Shown: piece after piece, positions 37,720 to 48,204 of the stretch | Layout of the letters: every line of letters begins with the position of its first letter | Numbering within the stretch: position 1 is the first letter of the stretch | Notes under the pieces: model-generated | What the model was told of the DNA's origin: nothing | Seen by the model: only the letters and a program-made list of their open reading frames with translations | The model's database searches: none | Source: Acidiferrimicrobium sp. IK | GTDB lineage: Bacteria; Actinomycetota; Acidimicrobiia; Acidimicrobiales; Palsa-688 | Assembly: GCF_025499425.1 (NCBI RefSeq) | Contig: NZ_JAIMCB010000011.1 | Location: forward strand, 1-63,718 | DNA length: 63,718 nucleotides | Direction: 5' to 3' | Program-made: the position numbers and the translations under genes

Positions 37720-38340
37720 ATGTCCCGCCGCTGCCTGGTCGACGCTGTCCTGGCTCACTCGTTGCAGCCGCCGACGGTCATCAACCGGCACCGGGCCTGG
37801 CTGACCGGGCGGGCCGCGGGTCGGGTGCTCGACGTAAGTCCTCGCTGGGACGCCAACTGGCCAGACGATCACCAAGGGGGCCGGGCGGCCCTCACCGTTC
37901 TCGGGGAGGGCATCACTCGGACCCCGGATGGCCACCCCGCTCGGCTGGCCGGGACAATCGACGGGTTCGAGCCCCCGCCCGGTGGCTTCGACGCCATCGT
38001 GTCCACCATGGCGATGTGCTGCGCAGAGGACCCGCCCGCCACTGCGCGGGCGCTGGCCGCGTCATTGGCTCCCGGCGGGAGCCTCCTCCTGGTCGAGCAC
38101 GTGGTCGGGGTTGGAGTGACAGGGCTGGTCCAGCGAGGCGCTGCTCCGTTCCTCGCCGTCGGTGACGGTTGCCGCGTCGACGTGGACCTGGGAATGGTCC
38201 TGCGCCGTGCCGGCCTCGATCTGGTTGAGGTCACCCGGTTCCCCGTGCGGTCCCTGCTCGGCCTTCCCATCCCTTTCATGGCCGCCGCGGCACGGGTTCG
38301 TTCCTGTGCTGCCGGCCCCGAGCCCGCAGGAGATCCATGA
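37720..38340 (+). CDS. SAM-dependent methyltransferase-like protein
   Basis: A 206-residue protein. The strand after the SAM-binding turn is GRVLDVSPRWDANW, FDAIVSTMAMCCAEDP fits motif II and LAPGGSLLLVEHV is the motif III strand. The glycine-rich loop is poor (VSPRWDA in place of GxGxG), so SAM binding may be weak or lost. It overlaps the S51 gene by four bases (ATGA). The target is unknown. Confidence 0.65.
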   Translation: MSRRCLVDAVLAHSLQPPTVINRHRAWLTGRAAGRVLDVSPRWDANWPDDHQGGRAALTVLGEGITRTPDGHPARLAGTIDGFEPPPGGFDAIVSTMAMCCAEDPPATARALAASLAPGGSLLLVEHVVGVGVTGLVQRGAAPFLAVGDGCRVDVDLGMVLRRAGLDLVEVTRFPVRSLLGLPIPFMAAAARVRSCAAGPEPAGDP

Positions 38341-39095
38341 CCGACCACACCGCCCCCGACCAGCACCCCGCCATGGTGGGACACGACCGTCCTCTGACTG
38401 AGACGGGCGATCCTCCCTCCACCCCGCCGAACGCCACCGGACCGCTGGCCCTGGTCGGAGGGGGAGAGTGGCAGCCAGGCTGTGACTTCGATGCCGACCT
38501 GTGGGCCGACGCTGGCCGTCCGGAGGTGGTCGTGCTTCCGACCGCCGCGGCCTACGAGCACCCGCAGCGGGCCGTGGACACGGCGGCCCGCTGGTTCGCC
38601 GGGTTCGGGGCCAAAGTCTCGCCGTGCATGCTGCTCGGCCGGGCGGACGCCAGCGACCCAAAGCTGGTCGAACAGATCAAAGACGCCCGCATGATCTACC
38701 TCGCCGGGGGGTCGCCCCTCCACCTTCGCTCCGTGCTGAAGGACTCGCCGGCTTGGAGCGCGCTGCGCACGGCGTGGGAGTCAGGCGCCACCGTGGTCGG
38801 TTCCTCGGCCGGCGCGATGGTCCTGTGCGACCCTATGATCGACCCTCGAGGCGGGGCGCTGACCCTGGGTCTTGGCCTAGTGCGCCACCTTGCCGTCCTG
38901 CCCCACGCCGCATCGTGGTCGCCGAGTCGGGCTCAGCGGACCTTCGACCTGGCCACCGGTCATCTGCGAATCGCCGCGATCGACGAGCGCACCGCGTTGG
39001 TGCTCGACCCGGGCGGTCACTGGCGCTCTGCCGGCGCCGGTGAGGTCACCGTCTACGTAGACGGCCGGCGCTCCGGGCTGGACTCGCTGACCTGA
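38337..39095 (+). CDS. Peptidase S51-like protein (cyanophycinase fold)
   Basis: A 252-residue protein with a class I glutamine-amidotransferase-like fold: ALVGGGEW near residue 40, the MIYLAGGSPLHL strand, and the nucleophile elbow GSSAGAM, in which Ser replaces the amidotransferase Cys as in dipeptidase E and cyanophycinase. The remaining members of the triad are not clear. ATG 38337 is coupled to the methyltransferase. It ends in a 43-base antisense overlap with mshD. Confidence 0.82.
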   Translation: MTDHTAPDQHPAMVGHDRPLTETGDPPSTPPNATGPLALVGGGEWQPGCDFDADLWADAGRPEVVVLPTAAAYEHPQRAVDTAARWFAGFGAKVSPCMLLGRADASDPKLVEQIKDARMIYLAGGSPLHLRSVLKDSPAWSALRTAWESGATVVGSSAGAMVLCDPMIDPRGGALTLGLGLVRHLAVLPHAASWSPSRAQRTFDLATGHLRIAAIDERTALVLDPGGHWRSAGAGEVTVYVDGRRSGLDSLT

Positions 39096-39736
39096 CCAGG
39101 AGGTAGCAGCGGCGCCTCCCCGTAGCGTCGCTCGGCTCTGTAGACCTCGAAGCCGAGGCGAAGATAGGTCCGGACCGCTACGACGTTGCTGCTCTCCACG
39201 TAGAGATAGACGTGGTGCACGTGCTGCGAGCGCAGGTGGGCAACCCCTGCTGCCACGGTGGCCGTACCGAGGCCCCTGCCGGCGCGGGCAGGGTCGACGC
39301 CGGCGATCACCAGTTCGCCGACCGGGCCGGTGGGGCGGCGGTGAAGTCGGGTCCAGCAGAACCCAGCCAGTTCGGGTCCCTCCCACGCCAGGCGGATGGC
39401 GTCGGGCGGGTTGCCTACGGTGTCGAGCTCCCGTCGGAGGCGCTGGCCGTCCCACTGCTCCTCGGGATGCCAAGCGAACGCCCGTCCGATCAGCCCGAGG
39501 AGCGCGGCTTCGTCCAGTCCAGGGCGGAACGGCTCAGTCGCCGCCGGGGGCGCAGCCGGCGGCGACAAGAGACGCATCTGGTAGAGGGTTCGCGGGCGCT
39601 CGTCCCCCGAGGTGGTCTCCACCGCCTCGTCGATCTCCTGGGCCAGGCGCTCGAGGAGCCGCCGGCGGCCCGGGGAGCGAGCGGCCCACCACACCGTGCG
39701 GACGACGAGCGGCTCCACCCGGCGGCTGAGCGCCAC
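39053..39736 (-). CDS. mshD: Mycothiol acetyltransferase-like protein, N-terminally reduced
   Basis: A 227-residue GNAT protein whose C-terminal 150 residues match the catalytic half of MshD: GRAFAWHPEEQW, GPELAGFCWTRLH, GELVIAGVDPARAGRGLGT (acetyl-CoA site) and LYVESSNVVAVRTYLRLGF. MshD adds acetyl to Cys-GlcN-Ins in the last step of mycothiol synthesis. Typical MshD is about 300 residues with two GNAT domains; here only some 60 residues of the N-terminal one remain, ending in the typical LYQMRLL linker. GTG 39736 is the start. It follows the two cyclophilin genes. Confidence 0.72.
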   Translation of the reverse strand: MALSRRVEPLVVRTVWWAARSPGRRRLLERLAQEIDEAVETTSGDERPRTLYQMRLLSPPAAPPAATEPFRPGLDEAALLGLIGRAFAWHPEEQWDGQRLRRELDTVGNPPDAIRLAWEGPELAGFCWTRLHRRPTGPVGELVIAGVDPARAGRGLGTATVAAGVAHLRSQHVHHVYLYVESSNVVAVRTYLRLGFEVYRAERRYGEAPLLPPGQVSESSPERRPST

Positions 39737-39746
39737 GGCTGCGGGT

Positions 39747-40301
39747 TCAGTCCGCCTCGGTGATGCTCACCGATTCGATGGTCACCGTCTCCTTCGGCTT
39801 GCCCGAGCCGGTGCCAATTGCGTCGATCGACGCGACAACGTCGAGGCCGTCGATGACCTGCCCGAACAGGCTGTACTGAGGGGGGAGGCGAACTCCGCTC
39901 GGGCCGCTGATGATGAAGAACTGGCTGCCGTTGGTGTCGGGCCCGGCGTTGGCCATCGCCAGGGAGCCGAGTTGGTAGCGGCCGGCCGCGGGCAGTTCAT
40001 CCTCGAAGCGGTATCCCGGTCCGCCGGTCCCGTTTCCCAGAGGATCGCCGCCCTGCAGCACGAAACCGGGGATCACCCGATGGAAGGCGATGCCGTCGAA
40101 GTAGTGGTATCTGGCCAGCACAACGAAGTTGTTGACGGTCTTGGGGGCCGCTACGGGGTCGAGGGCGATCCGGATGGTGCCCTTGGAGGTGACCATCTCG
40201 GCGCTGTAGCGCTTGGCCGGGTCGATGCACATGCCCGGCGCCTCATCGAAGTGCTGGGTCTTGGGGCTTGATCCATCGGTGGCAGGGCAGGGGACAGGCA
40301 C
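39747..40301 (-). CDS. Peptidyl-prolyl cis-trans isomerase, cyclophilin type (soluble)
   Basis: A 184-residue cyclophilin. The catalytic Arg is in AFHRVIPGFVLQGGD and the substrate pocket motif is MANAGPDTNGSQFFI. It starts with a short Cys-containing segment (PCPATDGSSP) shared with the upstream paralog but without a membrane anchor. GTG 40301 has GAGGAG five bases upstream. It is likely in one mRNA with the upstream cyclophilin and mshD. Confidence 0.9.
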   Translation of the reverse strand: MPVPCPATDGSSPKTQHFDEAPGMCIDPAKRYSAEMVTSKGTIRIALDPVAAPKTVNNFVVLARYHYFDGIAFHRVIPGFVLQGGDPLGNGTGGPGYRFEDELPAAGRYQLGSLAMANAGPDTNGSQFFIISGPSGVRLPPQYSLFGQVIDGLDVVASIDAIGTGSGKPKETVTIESVSITEAD

Positions 40302-40377
40302 GTCGGCTCCTCGAGATCGTGTTTGTCCCAGGCTGGCACGCGACCGCTGTGGGGGACCAGCCGGGGTCGCGGCTCTC

Positions 40378-41241
40378 TCAGGACTCGGTGATCTTCACTG
40401 AGGAAATGATCACCGGAGTGCGCGGCGCCCCGCCCAAACTCCCTGAGTTGACGTTCAGGCCGAGTATCTTCTGCAACACGTCGAGGCCAGCCGTCGTGTG
40501 CCCGAAGACCACATAGGTGCCCTGCGAGTTGAGGTTGGAGCAGGCCGTGCCGGCGCAGAAGAAGAACTGGGCGCCGGCACTATTGGGAGCGGAGGTACGC
40601 GCCATGACGAGGTCGCCGGGCGCGTAAGTGTATCCGGAGCCCTCGTCGGGGATCGTGTACCCCGGGCCCGAGTCGCTGGCGGACTGGGTGTGGGGCGACC
40701 CGCCCTGGATGATGTCGATGGAGGTGTCGGTCCGGAAGATGGCCGTCCCGTCGAAGTAGTGGTAGCGAGCGAGCACGACGAAGTTGTTGACCGTCTTCGG
40801 TGTCTTGGTGGTGTCGAGCGCGACCGTGACGGTGCCCTGGTTGGTGACAAACGTCGCGCTGTAAGACTTGCCTGCATCCAGGCAGCTGGGCGGGGCGGAG
40901 GCGAAGGTGGTGATGTGCGGCGACGAGCCGTCAGCCTTCGGGCAGGTGGTGGCGGTCGTCAGTTTCCCGCCGCTGACCGGCGCGACCGTCGGCGGCGTAG
41001 CCGACGGAACGGTCGTGGTCGCAGCGCCGGTCGTGGTGGCCGGTGCTTTCGCGTTGGTGGTCTTGGCCTTACCGGAGGAGCCCCTGGTGCCGACATAGAC
41101 CGCGAGGCCTAGGAACACCAAGACCACGGCCGCGATGACGACCAGCTGCCGCCTGCGTTGCGAGCGGCGTTGCGCTGTTTGGAGTTCGGCCATGCGGGCC
41201 TGACGGCCGGCCCGCTGACGGGCACGCTTTTCTGAGGGCAC
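40378..41241 (-). CDS. Membrane-anchored cyclophilin-type isomerase
   Basis: A 287-residue protein with a basic N-terminus, one membrane helix (about 33-51, LVVIAAVVLVFLGLAVYVG), a Thr/Pro-rich linker and an extracytoplasmic cyclophilin domain. The active site is altered: the Arg is present in AIFRTDTSIDIIQGG, but the QFF motif reads AGAQFFFCAG and an insertion follows. It shares the CPxADGSSP prelude with the soluble copy. GTG 41241 is preceded by TAACTT eight bases upstream. Confidence 0.88.
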   Translation of the reverse strand: MPSEKRARQRAGRQARMAELQTAQRRSQRRRQLVVIAAVVLVFLGLAVYVGTRGSSGKAKTTNAKAPATTTGAATTTVPSATPPTVAPVSGGKLTTATTCPKADGSSPHITTFASAPPSCLDAGKSYSATFVTNQGTVTVALDTTKTPKTVNNFVVLARYHYFDGTAIFRTDTSIDIIQGGSPHTQSASDSGPGYTIPDEGSGYTYAPGDLVMARTSAPNSAGAQFFFCAGTACSNLNSQGTYVVFGHTTAGLDVLQKILGLNVNSGSLGGAPRTPVIISSVKITES

Positions 41242-41249
41242 GGGGCGAC

Positions 41250-41255
41250 AAGTTA
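41250..41255 (-). promoter_or_regulatory. Putative -10 box, cyclophilin operon
   Basis: Minus-strand TAACTT, eight bases before GTG 41241. It shares the 90-base gap with the divergent lysC promoter. Confidence 0.4.
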
Positions 41256-41319
41256 GCTGCGCCCGGGCGGCCGGTCACCTCGTGCGAGCGCGTAGCTGAT
41301 GGCCCAGTCGGCGAGGCGG

Positions 41320-41325
41320 TAGCCT
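41320..41325 (+). promoter_or_regulatory. Putative -10 box, leaderless lysC-asd mRNA
   Basis: TAGCCT ends six bases before GTG 41332. Confidence 0.45.
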
Positions 41326-41331
41326 TGCTGG

Positions 41332-43565
<2,234 letters not shown>

Positions 43566-43580
43566 CCAGCGGTTGGCTAG

Positions 43581-44363
43581 CTAGTGCGGCCGGATCCGCT
43601 CAGCGATGATCGTGCGAAGGACCCTCCACCCGTCGCGAGCAGCGTGGAGGTTTGAGGTGCCCGAACGACGGTCAGCCTCGTAAGACGGCACTTCCACCAC
43701 TCGCAGCTTGGCTTTGATGGCCTTGATATTGAGGAGGGTCTCGACCTCAAACCCGTTGGTGTCGACCGCCAGGCGATGGAGGTGCCGGCGCCAGAACGCG
43801 TTGTAGCCGTAGCAGAGGTCTGTGTAGTCGCTCCCCCACAGTCGGTTGACGAGGACGTTCAACGCCATGTTGCCGAAGCGACGGATGCCCGAAATGTCGG
43901 ACGAGCCGCCGCCGGTGACGAAACGCGTTCCCTTGGCGAAGTCGGCGCCGGTGCGAAGCGCGGCGATGAACCGCGGAATCTCGGCGGGATCGGTCGACCC
44001 GTCCGCATCGAGCATCACGATGATGTCGGAGGTGGAAGCGGCAAACCCGCAGTTCAGTGCGTTGCCTTTGCCTTTGGCGTCCTGGGTTACGATGAGCGCG
44101 TCAGGCCGGTGCGCCCGCACGACATCGGGCGTCCCGTCGGTCGAGTGGCCGTCGACGACGATAACCTGCTCCACCCACCCAGGGATCCGGCTGAGCACGA
44201 ACCCGATGTTCTCCGCCTCGTTCAAGGTCGGAATCACGACGCTCACCGTCGGAGGCAGTTCTTCCTCCTGTCGAACCCGGTTCGGCGGCACGAGAGGCGT
44301 GACGGCGTGCAGGCCAACCCCCTGAGGAGTTCTTGCGTAGTCGGGGCGCTCCTGGTTGGACAT
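43581..44363 (-). CDS. Family 2 glycosyltransferase, DPM synthase-like
   Basis: A 260-residue GT-A protein: VSVVIPTLNEAENIGFVL, VIVVDGHSTDGTPDVV, then MLDADGSTDP (the metal-binding DAD). The KAKLRVVEVPSYEADRRSGTS end is typical of polyprenyl-phosphate sugar transferases without membrane helices. It probably passes a sugar to a lipid carrier at the inner face. ATG 44363 has GAGAGG upstream. It opens the surface-polysaccharide locus on the minus strand. Confidence 0.88.
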   Translation of the reverse strand: MSNQERPDYARTPQGVGLHAVTPLVPPNRVRQEEELPPTVSVVIPTLNEAENIGFVLSRIPGWVEQVIVVDGHSTDGTPDVVRAHRPDALIVTQDAKGKGNALNCGFAASTSDIIVMLDADGSTDPAEIPRFIAALRTGADFAKGTRFVTGGGSSDISGIRRFGNMALNVLVNRLWGSDYTDLCYGYNAFWRRHLHRLAVDTNGFEVETLLNIKAIKAKLRVVEVPSYEADRRSGTSNLHAARDGWRVLRTIIAERIRPH

Positions 44364-44636
44364 GTCGACCTCTCGAGCGGGTGGTCAGTTGGGATTGGGG
44401 ACCCACCTGAAACCACCAGACGGCCGATGTGAAGCGTTCAGCACGTTGAGTGGCGAAGCGGGTTATGCGACATCACCGAGCGTAACGAGTGGAAGCCGCC
44501 TCGACAACCCGGCGCTCGCAGAAGCGAGCATTCAGGAATTAGCCCGCCACGCAGGGCCGTCCAGCGGAGCCCGGATCAGCGGAGCGCACCCCCATCACCA
44601 CACTGCGTGGTCGTGTTGGTCAAAAACGAATACTCG

Positions 44637-44666
44637 TTGCAGTCGCACACCGCCGAATTGTATGCT
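44637..44666 (+). promoter_or_regulatory. Candidate sigma-70 promoter of the LAFTG protein
   Basis: TTGCAG at 44637-44642 and TATGCT at 44661-44666, 18 bases apart, upstream of the SD-led gene at 44731. The rest of the 367-base gap 44364-44730 shows nothing I can name. Confidence 0.4.
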
Positions 44667-44730
44667 CTGAGTGACGTCCAACTCGCACAGTAGTGCAGTG
44701 CGGGCGACGATCTCAAGGAAAGAGACAATC

Positions 44731-45114
44731 ATGCGGGCATCACTCAAGGGCGTCCTCGCCGGGGGCGGAGCGGTCTTCCTGTCGGCAGTCCTCTGGGCTG
44801 CCCCGGCCAGTGCGGCGGGTCCTACCAGCGCCACCGTCGCGCTCAGCACGACGAGCACAACTGCGGCGGCAGTGTGCACCACCCCGCCAACCGACCCGAC
44901 CCCGTCTTCGGGAAGCTCCCCGGTCGTTCCCCTATCGGGTAGCAATAGCGGGGGCTCGGCCTCAACGACCCCCCCGGTGCTGGCGAGCTCGACCTCTTCG
45001 CAGCTCGCATTCACCGGTACCGACGCCCTCGCCATGGGCCTCCTCGGCGGGGGTCTCGTAATTGGTGGCGGGGTCCTGGTTATGACGGTACGCCGGCGCT
45101 CCGCCGAGAGCTGA
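44731..45114 (+). CDS. Secreted, sortase-type cell-surface protein (LAFTG motif)
   Basis: A 127-residue protein: signal peptide (LKGVLAGGGAVFLSAVLWAAP, cleaved near ASA-AG), a Ser/Thr/Pro-rich stalk of about 65 residues, then LAFTG, a hydrophobic helix and the basic tail VRRRSAES. This is the layout of sortase substrates of the LAxTG (class E) kind. AAGGAAAGAG lies about seven bases before ATG 44731. No sortase gene is in the window. It may be a surface stalk or adhesin. Confidence 0.82.
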   Translation: MRASLKGVLAGGGAVFLSAVLWAAPASAAGPTSATVALSTTSTTAAAVCTTPPTDPTPSSGSSPVVPLSGSNSGGSASTTPPVLASSTSSQLAFTGTDALAMGLLGGGLVIGGGVLVMTVRRRSAES

Positions 45115-45225
45115 GCATCCTCCCAGACGACACCCTGGGGGCAGCGCGTTTTGCCGGTTTGACGGTTTCGACGAGCACCGGCCCGCCGGTAGCCCGAGGG
45201 TGGGCAGGTGTACCGTTTACCCGTC

Positions 45226-46275
45226 ATGGCTAGGAGAGCGCGCCCGTTCGCAGGAGCAGGTGAGGATCCCATCGTCCTGGAGGACAACGCCAGCCTGACG
45301 GTGTCGGTGGTGATCTGCGCGTACACCGAGGCCCGATGGGCCCAGACTCTTGATGCCATCGGCTCCGTTCGACGCCAGCCGGCACCTGCAGAGGTCATCT
45401 TGGTCGTCGACCACAACGACGGGCTGCTCGCCACAGCGCTCAGGGAAGTACCGGCGGATGTGAAGGTCTATCCCAACGAAGATTCCAAGGGACTCTCCGG
45501 CGCCCGAAACACCGGGGTCAGGCGGGCCGGGGGAGCGATTGTCGCCTTTCTAGATGACGATGCCGTCGCCTCGGATGGATGGCTCCCCGCTTTGGTCGTC
45601 CCTTACGCAGATCCCAACGTTCTCGGTGTCGGCGGGTTGGTCTCGCCGCGCTGGCCGGATAGCGGACGCCCGAATTGGTTCCCCGCTGAGTTCGACTGGG
45701 TGGTTGGCTGCAGCTATACCGGTCAGCCCACGGCTCCCGCTGCCGTGCGCAACTTCATCGGCGCCAACATGTCCTTCCGAGCCACTGTGTTCGCTGCTGT
45801 CGGGCTGTTCGCGACGCACGTCGGCAGAAGCGCCACAGCACCCCTCGGCTGTGAGGAGACGGAATTCTCGATCCGTGTCGCGCAGCGGCTAACCGGGTCG
45901 GTCCTCTGGTATGAGCCAAAGGCATCCGTTGACCACGTCGTGAGTGCGGACCGTCTGCGGATCGCCTACTTCGCCCGACGGTGCTTCGCCGAGGGACTTT
46001 CCAAGGCGGTCATCGCCGATCTGATCGGCAGTTCCGATGCCACCGCGTCCGAGCGCACCTACGTGACTCGCACGTTGCGCCACGCCGCCGGGCGTGAGCT
46101 GGCTGCAGCGGCGCGAGGCAACGTCGGTGGCCTGGGTCGGGCGGTGGCGATAGCTGGCGGGCTGGGGCTCACTGCACTCGGGTACGCGCTGGGGAGGGTC
46201 GGGCTCGGCGCTCAGGCGCTGAGGCTTATCGACCCGGCGCGCAGATCCGTGGCGACTAGCCCAGTTGCCTCGTGA
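45226..46275 (+). CDS. Family 2 glycosyltransferase
   Basis: A 349-residue protein from ATG 45226 (GTG 45208 is an alternative, after GAGGG). GT-A motifs: TVSVVICAYTEARW, VILVVDHNDG, SGARNTGVRRAGGAIVAFLDDDAV with the metal-binding DDD, and LGCEETEFSIRV as the acceptor-side ED motif. The C-terminus has two or three hydrophobic stretches. It overlaps the deacetylase gene by four bases, opening a run of seven plus-strand genes. Confidence 0.88.
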   Translation: MARRARPFAGAGEDPIVLEDNASLTVSVVICAYTEARWAQTLDAIGSVRRQPAPAEVILVVDHNDGLLATALREVPADVKVYPNEDSKGLSGARNTGVRRAGGAIVAFLDDDAVASDGWLPALVVPYADPNVLGVGGLVSPRWPDSGRPNWFPAEFDWVVGCSYTGQPTAPAAVRNFIGANMSFRATVFAAVGLFATHVGRSATAPLGCEETEFSIRVAQRLTGSVLWYEPKASVDHVVSADRLRIAYFARRCFAEGLSKAVIADLIGSSDATASERTYVTRTLRHAAGRELAAAARGNVGGLGRAVAIAGGLGLTALGYALGRVGLGAQALRLIDPARRSVATSPVAS

Positions 46276-47078
46276 CCGTTCCCATTCTGATGTACCACGA
46301 CATCGTGGACGGTCCGGAGGTCCGCGACGAGTTCGAGGTTCCCTTGGCGCGATTCTGCGAGCACCTGGACGCCCTCGCTGCCGCCGGCTGGAAGACGGCG
46401 CCGCTGTCGTCGCTGCGGACCACGGGTGCAGATGCGCGGACCGTGTTCTTGACTTTCGACGACGGGTTCACCAGCTTCGGGAAGATGGCCGTACCAGCGC
46501 TCTCGGCCCGGGGGTTCCACGCCACGGTGTTCGTCCCGTCCGGCTGGGTCGGCAAGCCCGCCGCATGGGTGGAGACGGGCGGCGCTACGCCCACGGTGAT
46601 GAGCTGGCCGCAGCTGCGGGGCCTCGACCCCGACCAAGTGGAGGTCGGCGGGCACGGCCACAGTCACGTCGCCCTCGATCGGCTGACCGACGACGAGCTT
46701 CGCGCCGAGCTGACAGGTGGCCGGCGGGTTCTGGCGGAGGGAATCGGACGGCCCCCGACGCTGCTCGCCTATCCGTTCGGCTACCACACTGCCAAGGTTC
46801 GGAGGGCCGCAGCGGAGGCCGGCTACTCGGATGCCTGCGAAGTGGGGTACGGGCTCCAGCCGTCGCCTGGTGCCCGCCGGTATGCCCTTCGTCGCCTCAT
46901 CGTGCGCCCCGGGATGGACGGCCCTGCTCTCGTGCGGGTCCTCGAGGAAGGTCAGCGAGGTCAGCTTCGCCAAGCTGTCGGCTCCCTTCTGCGGCCGGCC
47001 TGGCGGGTCGTTCGCCAGTGGCGGGAGCCTCCAGTGCGCCTGGTGCCGTTGCCGAGCGGCCCCGACCTCAGCCGCTGA
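46272..47078 (+). CDS. Polysaccharide deacetylase (NodB domain)
   Basis: A 268-residue protein of carbohydrate esterase family 4. Motifs: FLTFDDGFTSFG (catalytic Asp and metal Asp), GGHGHSHVALD (metal His pair) and LAYPFGYH. It would remove N- or O-acetyl groups from the locus polysaccharide. No signal peptide, so it may act inside or be exported another way. It starts at GTG 46272, GTGA-coupled to the glycosyltransferase. Confidence 0.9.
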   Translation: MTVPILMYHDIVDGPEVRDEFEVPLARFCEHLDALAAAGWKTAPLSSLRTTGADARTVFLTFDDGFTSFGKMAVPALSARGFHATVFVPSGWVGKPAAWVETGGATPTVMSWPQLRGLDPDQVEVGGHGHSHVALDRLTDDELRAELTGGRRVLAEGIGRPPTLLAYPFGYHTAKVRRAAAEAGYSDACEVGYGLQPSPGARRYALRRLIVRPGMDGPALVRVLEEGQRGQLRQAVGSLLRPAWRVVRQWREPPVRLVPLPSGPDLSR

Positions 47079-47123
47079 TGGTCGATGGGTCGGCAGTGGC
47101 TCGCGCCAGCGGAGCTGTGTGAC

Positions 47124-47375
47124 ATGGACACGTACTTTCTTCCGTCGGTGTACCGCTATCTGGCGACCCACAGCATCGTCGCCATCAGCGCCAGCTCGGG
47201 CGGGGTCGTCGCGGTGATTCTCATCGCTTCTTTCTGCGGCCGGGAGCTGTTTCGGGTGTCGGTAGCCGCCCAAGCGGTCCGGCGGGTTGGGCTGCGTCGA
47301 TTCTCCATCTTGACTGCGGGGGCGGCGCTGGTGGCGGCGGTAACGGTGTTGGAGCGCTTTGCGGTGCTGTCGTGA
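47124..47375 (+). CDS. Small membrane protein, unknown
   Basis: An 83-residue protein with two predicted helices (about 15-37 and 58-77). No family recognised. ATG 47124 was chosen by the protein's look; the frame is open from 47085. It overlaps the CPBP gene by four bases (GTGA), which supports it being real. Confidence 0.55.
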   Translation: MDTYFLPSVYRYLATHSIVAISASSGGVVAVILIASFCGRELFRVSVAAQAVRRVGLRRFSILTAGAALVAAVTVLERFAVLS

Positions 47376-48202
47376 CCGCATCAATCGATGCCGGCGAGAG
47401 TGCCCATGAGGCATCCCTGCGGATAGCGCCGTTCTCCGCGGGTGCAGCTTTGCTGCTGGCGGTGGTAGTGGCGTTCGCCGAGAGCGGCTACCTCGAATGG
47501 AACGGCCTGCTGGCACCCGCGGTAGCTGTCCAGGGCGGCGTGGCTCTCCTCCTGTGTTGTCTGGGTGGCTGGCGAGCCCTTCTTCCAGTGCGGTCACTCC
47601 TCAGCCCGATCGTTGGGCTTGCCACCGCGCAGGTAGTAGTACTGGCCATGCCGCTGCCCTTGTTGACGCCAGCGGAACGACTCGCCATCCAGGGTTTCGG
47701 TCTTTGGCTGGTTTACCTCGCGGTCAAACGGGCGGTCTCCCCGTTGCCGTTCAGGTTGCTCGCCGCCGGCATCCGCGACGCCTGGTGGCGCCAGCTGAGC
47801 CACCCGCTTCTGACCTCCATCACCTTATTGGCCGCCATACCGGCGGGAGCACTGGCGGCCGCCGCGTTGCCGTCCCTGCACTTCGCTCTCGGCACGGGTC
47901 GAAGCCTTTATCTCGAGGCGCTGGCCGCCGCAGTGATGATTGGCGTTCCCGAAGAGCTCCTGTTCCGCGGTTCGTTGAGCTCCCCCCTCCATGACGCCGT
48001 GGGTCGGCTCGGCCCACCCGTGGAAGGTTTGCTGGTCGCCTCGGTGTACGCCGGTTCGCACCGGTACCTATTCCTCGTGTTGGTGTTCGCTCTCGGGACC
48101 GCAGCGTCTGCTGTGCGGGTCAGGACGGAGGCGACTGGAGCCCTCTGTGTCGCGCACGCGATTGCTGCGGGACTGGCCGTGGTTTTGCTGGCGGGCCGCT
48201 GA
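47372..48202 (+). CDS. CPBP-family intramembrane protease
   Basis: A 276-residue polytopic protein with about eight helices. The CPBP (CAAX/ABI) motifs are visible: PEELLFRGSL (the two catalytic Glu and the Arg), YAGSHRYLF for the second motif, with Gly/Ser in place of the usual aromatic spacing, and CVAHAIAAG with the last His. In polysaccharide or exosortase-type loci such proteases handle export factors; here the target is unknown. Confidence 0.82.
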   Translation: MTASIDAGESAHEASLRIAPFSAGAALLLAVVVAFAESGYLEWNGLLAPAVAVQGGVALLLCCLGGWRALLPVRSLLSPIVGLATAQVVVLAMPLPLLTPAERLAIQGFGLWLVYLAVKRAVSPLPFRLLAAGIRDAWWRQLSHPLLTSITLLAAIPAGALAAAALPSLHFALGTGRSLYLEALAAAVMIGVPEELLFRGSLSSPLHDAVGRLGPPVEGLLVASVYAGSHRYLFLVLVFALGTAASAVRVRTEATGALCVAHAIAAGLAVVLLAGR

Positions 48203-48204
48203 CA

